The translations under genes and the position numbers were made by a program. The notes under the pieces are model-generated. The model saw nothing but the letters and a program-made list of their open reading frames with translations, was not told the DNA's origin and did no database searches. This document shows, piece after piece, positions 61,147 to 64,000 of a stretch of DNA of 64,000 bases. The stretch is from NCBI RefSeq assembly GCF_030403435.1, contig NZ_JAUEPH010000005.1:186001-250000 (forward strand), given 5' to 3'. The DNA comes from Algoriphagus sediminis (GTDB lineage: Bacteria > Bacteroidota > Bacteroidia > Cytophagales > Cyclobacteriaceae). Every line of letters starts with the position of its first letter. Within the stretch, counting starts at the first letter, position 1.

Positions 61147-62100
61147 ATGAAAATGTTTAAATATAGCTTCGGACTGCTTTTGGGAGCACTAGTTCTACTC
61201 AGCTCTTGTAGAGATTTTGTAGAACCAAATATCCCTTATAGCACATTTGATACCGCTGCGTACTTAAGGACTATTGATCGAACAAGTACGGATTTTAACT
61301 TCTTCGATTTAGGCAATTCTAATTTTGCCTTAACCTTAGAGGCAGTTGATGCAGAAGATGGTGCTACTGTAGAAACAGTAGAAATCAGAGTAAGACATCG
61401 ACGATTAATTCCGGGAGTTGGTCTTGAATACATTCCAGCTATTTCAAGCGAAGATGTTTTAGTAAGGACTTTACAGGCATCTGACTTCGCTCCGAATTCA
61501 GAATCTAGATTCCTTAGAACTTCATTCTCAATTCCAGCCTCTGAGGCCATTCAGGCTCTAGGTTTAACACCTGAGGATATTGAAGGCGGTGACGCTTTCG
61601 AATTTAGGCTGGTTTTGAATGATAGATTTGGAAGATCCTTTACAGATTCGAATGCTGACGCAAACGTTAAGGGTAGTCCCTTCTACGCTTCACCATTCTT
61701 TTATAATGTAGCGGTGGTTTGTCCTTCTGATTTAGGAGGTACATATGAGTTCTCTGCTACAAACATGGATTCTATCTATGGAAGCTGTGATGGTACTATC
61801 ACAGGAACTACAACATGGACTCCAGTGGCAAATGCAGCTGGTGTATATGAAGTTTCAGATGGTACATTTGGTTTCTGGGATTGCTATGGTGATTCTTGGG
61901 GTAGTGGAAGTGCTAGAATAAGTGATGCATGCGGTAACATTAGCATGTCTGGTTCAGATAAGTATGGTGCGACTTATAGTCTTACATTACTTTCGAGTTC
62001 TGCAGAGTCCTTTACCTTTGTGTGGTTAAACTCTGATAATGAGACCGGTGAGGTTACTATCTTTGCTCAAGATGGTAAGCCATTACCGATATTCAATTAA
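61147..62100 (+). CDS. Third gene of the SusCD unit: hypothetical lipoprotein
   Basis: 317 residues, lipobox LVLLSSCRDFVEPN near residue 20, beta-rich. The C-terminal part has two cysteine-containing blocks (DCYGDSWGSGSARISDACGN) and several glycine/serine turns. No known family is recognised. Its place 18 bases after susD, and the terminator right after it, suggest a surface accessory of the same importer, perhaps like SusE/F; this is inference. Confidence 0.7.
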   Translation: MKMFKYSFGLLLGALVLLSSCRDFVEPNIPYSTFDTAAYLRTIDRTSTDFNFFDLGNSNFALTLEAVDAEDGATVETVEIRVRHRRLIPGVGLEYIPAISSEDVLVRTLQASDFAPNSESRFLRTSFSIPASEAIQALGLTPEDIEGGDAFEFRLVLNDRFGRSFTDSNADANVKGSPFYASPFFYNVAVVCPSDLGGTYEFSATNMDSIYGSCDGTITGTTTWTPVANAAGVYEVSDGTFGFWDCYGDSWGSGSARISDACGNISMSGSDKYGATYSLTLLSSSAESFTFVWLNSDNETGEVTIFAQDGKPLPIFN

Positions 62101-62114
62101 TAAGTTTGAATAAT

Positions 62115-62147
62115 AAAAGAGGCGTCATTTGGCGCCTCTTTTTTTTG
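62115..62147 (+). terminator. Intrinsic terminator after the SusCD unit
   Basis: AAAAGAGGCG (62115-62124) pairs with CGCCTCTTTT (62133-62142), loop of eight, followed by more T residues. It starts 15 bases past the stop at 62100. Confidence 0.9.
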
Positions 62148-62201
62148 TTATAAATATTTGAATAAGCGAATAAACAGTTTTTTAAACCCATCTCAATCCA
62201 T

Positions 62202-62209
62202 TAGCTTTG
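62202..62209 (+). promoter_or_regulatory. -7 promoter element of sucA
   Basis: TAGCTTTG fits TAnnTTTG, 20 bases before the sucA ATG. A TTTT lies 19 bases upstream at 62179-62182, a partial -33 match. Confidence 0.5.
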
Positions 62210-62229
62210 ACAGTTCCAAATATGACGAC

Positions 62230-64000
62230 ATGGATAAATTTTCATACATAGCGAATGCACATGTGAGCTACATTGATGAGCTTTACCAAAATTACAAGCA
62301 GGACGCAAACTCAATTGATCAAAGTTGGAAGGAATTTTTTGACGGATTCGACTTTGCTTTAACCAATTACGGTGACGAAGATGGCGAAATAGTTAAAACC
62401 AGTTCGAATGGTAAAAGCGGTGCACTTGCCACCCCTGGTACCATCATGGATATGGAGCAGCTGCCAAAGGAAATTAAGGTTAGAGCACTTATCCATGCTT
62501 ATCGTTCTAGAGCGCACTTAAGGTCTACCACTAATCCGGTTCGTCAGCGTCGGGATAGAAAAGCTCTTTTGGATATAGAGGATTTTGGATTGGGAAAAGA
62601 GGATCTAAATACAGTTTTCCAGGCTGGAAATGAGATCGGGATTGGTCAGGCAAAGCTTTCAGATATAGTTGAAGCCCTTGAAAAAATTTATATAAGGTCT
62701 ATAGGATTCGAGTACCTGTACATTAGGGATCCTGAAATGCTTGACTGGTTTAAAAATAAAGTGGAGAAAGAGTCACTGGCATTTAATCCAAGTGAGGATA
62801 TCAAAAAGAGAATTCTTTTTAAGCTTAATCAAGCTGTAGTATTTGAAAACTTTCTTCATACAAAGTACTTGGGCCAAAAGCGTTTTTCCCTTGAGGGTGG
62901 AGAGAGTACTATTCCATTTCTCGATGCAGTAATAAATAAATCTACTGATCTGGGTGTAGAAGAGGCTATGATTGGAATGGCTCATAGAGGTAGACTTAAT
63001 GTCTTGGCCAATATCATGGGTAAGACTTATGAGCAGATTTTTTCTGAATTTGAAGGAACTGCAAAACCAGACCTTACGATGGGTGATGGTGATGTTAAGT
63101 ATCACATGGGATACTCTAGTGATATAGTTACCCCCAATGGAGGCAAAGTACGCTTAAAACTTGCGCCGAATCCTTCGCACTTAGAAGCTGTAAATCCAGT
63201 AGTTGAAGGCTTTATGAGAGCTAAAATTGATCACGAATTCAATGGTGATCAGAAAAAGGTACTTCCCATTTTGATCCACGGTGATGCTGCGGTGGCCGGT
63301 CAGGGTATAGTTTACGAGGTTACTCAGATGGCCCAATTAAAGGGCTACAATACGGGGGGAACCATTCATTTTGTGATCAATAACCAGGTCGGTTTTACCA
63401 CCGATTTTGATGATGCAAGAAGCTCCATTTATTGTACTGATGTCGCTAAAATAATTGACGCTCCGGTCATTCACGTGAATGGAGATGATGCTGAAGCAGT
63501 GGTCTTTGCGGCAAATCTTGCTGCTGAGTTTAGAAATAAATTCAACAAAGACATTTTTGTGGATATGGTCTGTTACAGACGTCATGGACATAATGAGTCT
63601 GATGAGCCAAAGTTCACGCAACCTGAGCTTTATAACATCATTTCCAAGCACCCGAATCCACGAGAGATTTACACTAAAAAACTTACTGAGCGTGGTGATT
63701 TAGATAAAAAGATAGCTACTCAAATGGATAAGGAGTTTAGGCAACTCCTTCAGGACCGATTGAATCTCGTCAAAGAAAAGCCATTGCCATATCAGGCTAC
63801 CAAATTTGAAAGGGAGTGGGGTTCACTGAGAAGATCTACCCCTGAGGATTTTGACCAATCTCCTGAAACAGGGATGAAAGACAAGGACATCAACATAGTT
63901 GCGAATGCACTTACTACTTTGCCCAGAGGCTTTAAGCCAATTAAGCAGATTGAGGTACAGATGAAGCAAAGGAAAGAAATGTTCTTTGAGTCCAAACAAT
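62230..64000 (+). CDS. sucA: 2-oxoglutarate dehydrogenase E1 component (5' part)
   Basis: Start MDKFSYIANAHVSYIDEL opens a frame that runs 590 codons to the window edge without a stop. It carries the E1 N-terminus (DQSWKEFFDGFDFA), LHTKYLGQKRFSLEGGES, GMAHRGRLNVLANIMGK, KYHMGYSSD, HGDAAVAGQGIVYE and the thiamine-diphosphate region CYRRHGHNESDEPKFTQP. Uses thiamine diphosphate to decarboxylate 2-oxoglutarate in the TCA cycle. An ATG at 62222 is in another frame and hits a stop, so the start at 62230 is firm. The C-terminus lies outside the window. Confidence 0.95.
   Translation, partial: MDKFSYIANAHVSYIDELYQNYKQDANSIDQSWKEFFDGFDFALTNYGDEDGEIVKTSSNGKSGALATPGTIMDMEQLPKEIKVRALIHAYRSRAHLRSTTNPVRQRRDRKALLDIEDFGLGKEDLNTVFQAGNEIGIGQAKLSDIVEALEKIYIRSIGFEYLYIRDPEMLDWFKNKVEKESLAFNPSEDIKKRILFKLNQAVVFENFLHTKYLGQKRFSLEGGESTIPFLDAVINKSTDLGVEEAMIGMAHRGRLNVLANIMGKTYEQIFSEFEGTAKPDLTMGDGDVKYHMGYSSDIVTPNGGKVRLKLAPNPSHLEAVNPVVEGFMRAKIDHEFNGDQKKVLPILIHGDAAVAGQGIVYEVTQMAQLKGYNTGGTIHFVINNQVGFTTDFDDARSSIYCTDVAKIIDAPVIHVNGDDAEAVVFAANLAAEFRNKFNKDIFVDMVCYRRHGHNESDEPKFTQPELYNIISKHPNPREIYTKKLTERGDLDKKIATQMDKEFRQLLQDRLNLVKEKPLPYQATKFEREWGSLRRSTPEDFDQSPETGMKDKDINIVANALTTLPRGFKPIKQIEVQMKQRKEMFFESKQ

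Noticed and set aside
1-64000. CRISPR arrays, insertion sequences, prophage, riboswitches and rRNA.
   Set aside because: No regularly spaced repeats, transposase, integrase other than XerD, phage structural genes or known riboswitch folds were seen.

Overview
The window looks like a chromosomal core segment of a Bacteroidota bacterium, most likely a Cyclobacteriaceae (Algoriphagus-like) member of the Cytophagales. Reasons: a SusC/SusD pair, several PorT-type beta-barrels, a DUF5606 protein, a DUF3810 protein, bacillithiol genes (bshA, bshC), lycopene cyclase, and many genes preceded by TAnnTTTG, the known -7 element of Bacteroidota promoters. Genes fill almost everything. I saw no insertion sequence, prophage, CRISPR array or rRNA operon. 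The family assignment is inference from gene content, not from a marker phylogeny.

Layout. 1-7.7 kb (minus): an SDR-like fragment, a fatty-acid-hydroxylase-type membrane enzyme, bshA, an outer-membrane barrel, a 924-residue plug/macroglobulin-like fusion, a small lysine-rich protein and gltX. 7.9-9.2 kb: a DEAD-box helicase. 9.2-11.7 kb: the classic rpsP-rimM-trmD-rplS operon, with an unusually long S16. 11.7-12.1 kb: tRNA-Arg(CCU) preceded by a copy of its own 5' end. 12.1-17.3 kb: a barrel protein, then a LacI regulator, a GH13 amylosucrase-type enzyme and an MFS sugar carrier, which read as a sucrose/alpha-glucoside locus. 17.5-20.1 kb: a PEGA-repeat protein and an ATP-grasp protein. 20.1-24.6 kb (minus): pdxJ, an alpha/beta hydrolase, crtY, an RsmI-like methylase and an M19 dipeptidase. 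24.7-30.9 kb: yqeY and cvpA on plus; xerD, pyrD, ftsK and a lolA-like gene on minus.

31-34 kb: aroQ, an SerC-like aminotransferase, a small membrane protein, marC and rnhA. 34-36.8 kb (minus): a sugar isomerase/epimerase, a small protein, DUF5606 and engB. 36.9-43.4 kb (plus): menG/ubiE with an overlapping PorT-like gene, an SDR, a VanX-like M15 peptidase, a ThuA protein, an Nfu iron-sulfur scaffold, DUF3810 and a degenerate M23 protein. 43.4-46.3 kb (minus): a lipoprotein, an EamA exporter and dusB. 46.4-50.4 kb (plus): a CPBP protease, DUF2007, cdsA, glutamate dehydrogenase and psd. 50.4-53.3 kb (minus): an M16 peptidase, ispF, mnmD and a coiled-coil membrane protein. 53.5-55.6 kb: bshC and 5-formyl-THF cyclo-ligase. 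After a 612-base AT-rich gap comes susC-susD plus a third lipoprotein gene, then the start of sucA, which runs off the window.

Most genes are housekeeping. Linked functions include bacillithiol synthesis (bshA and bshC, 51 kb apart), phospholipid synthesis (cdsA, psd) and probable sucrose use. I did not find a clear new multi-gene system. The observations most worth a second look are a textbook intrinsic terminator inside the DUF3810 coding region, the partial tRNA-Arg copy with a strong hairpin, a terminator-like hairpin directly against a start codon at 35.65 kb, and the plug-domain fusion protein without a barrel.
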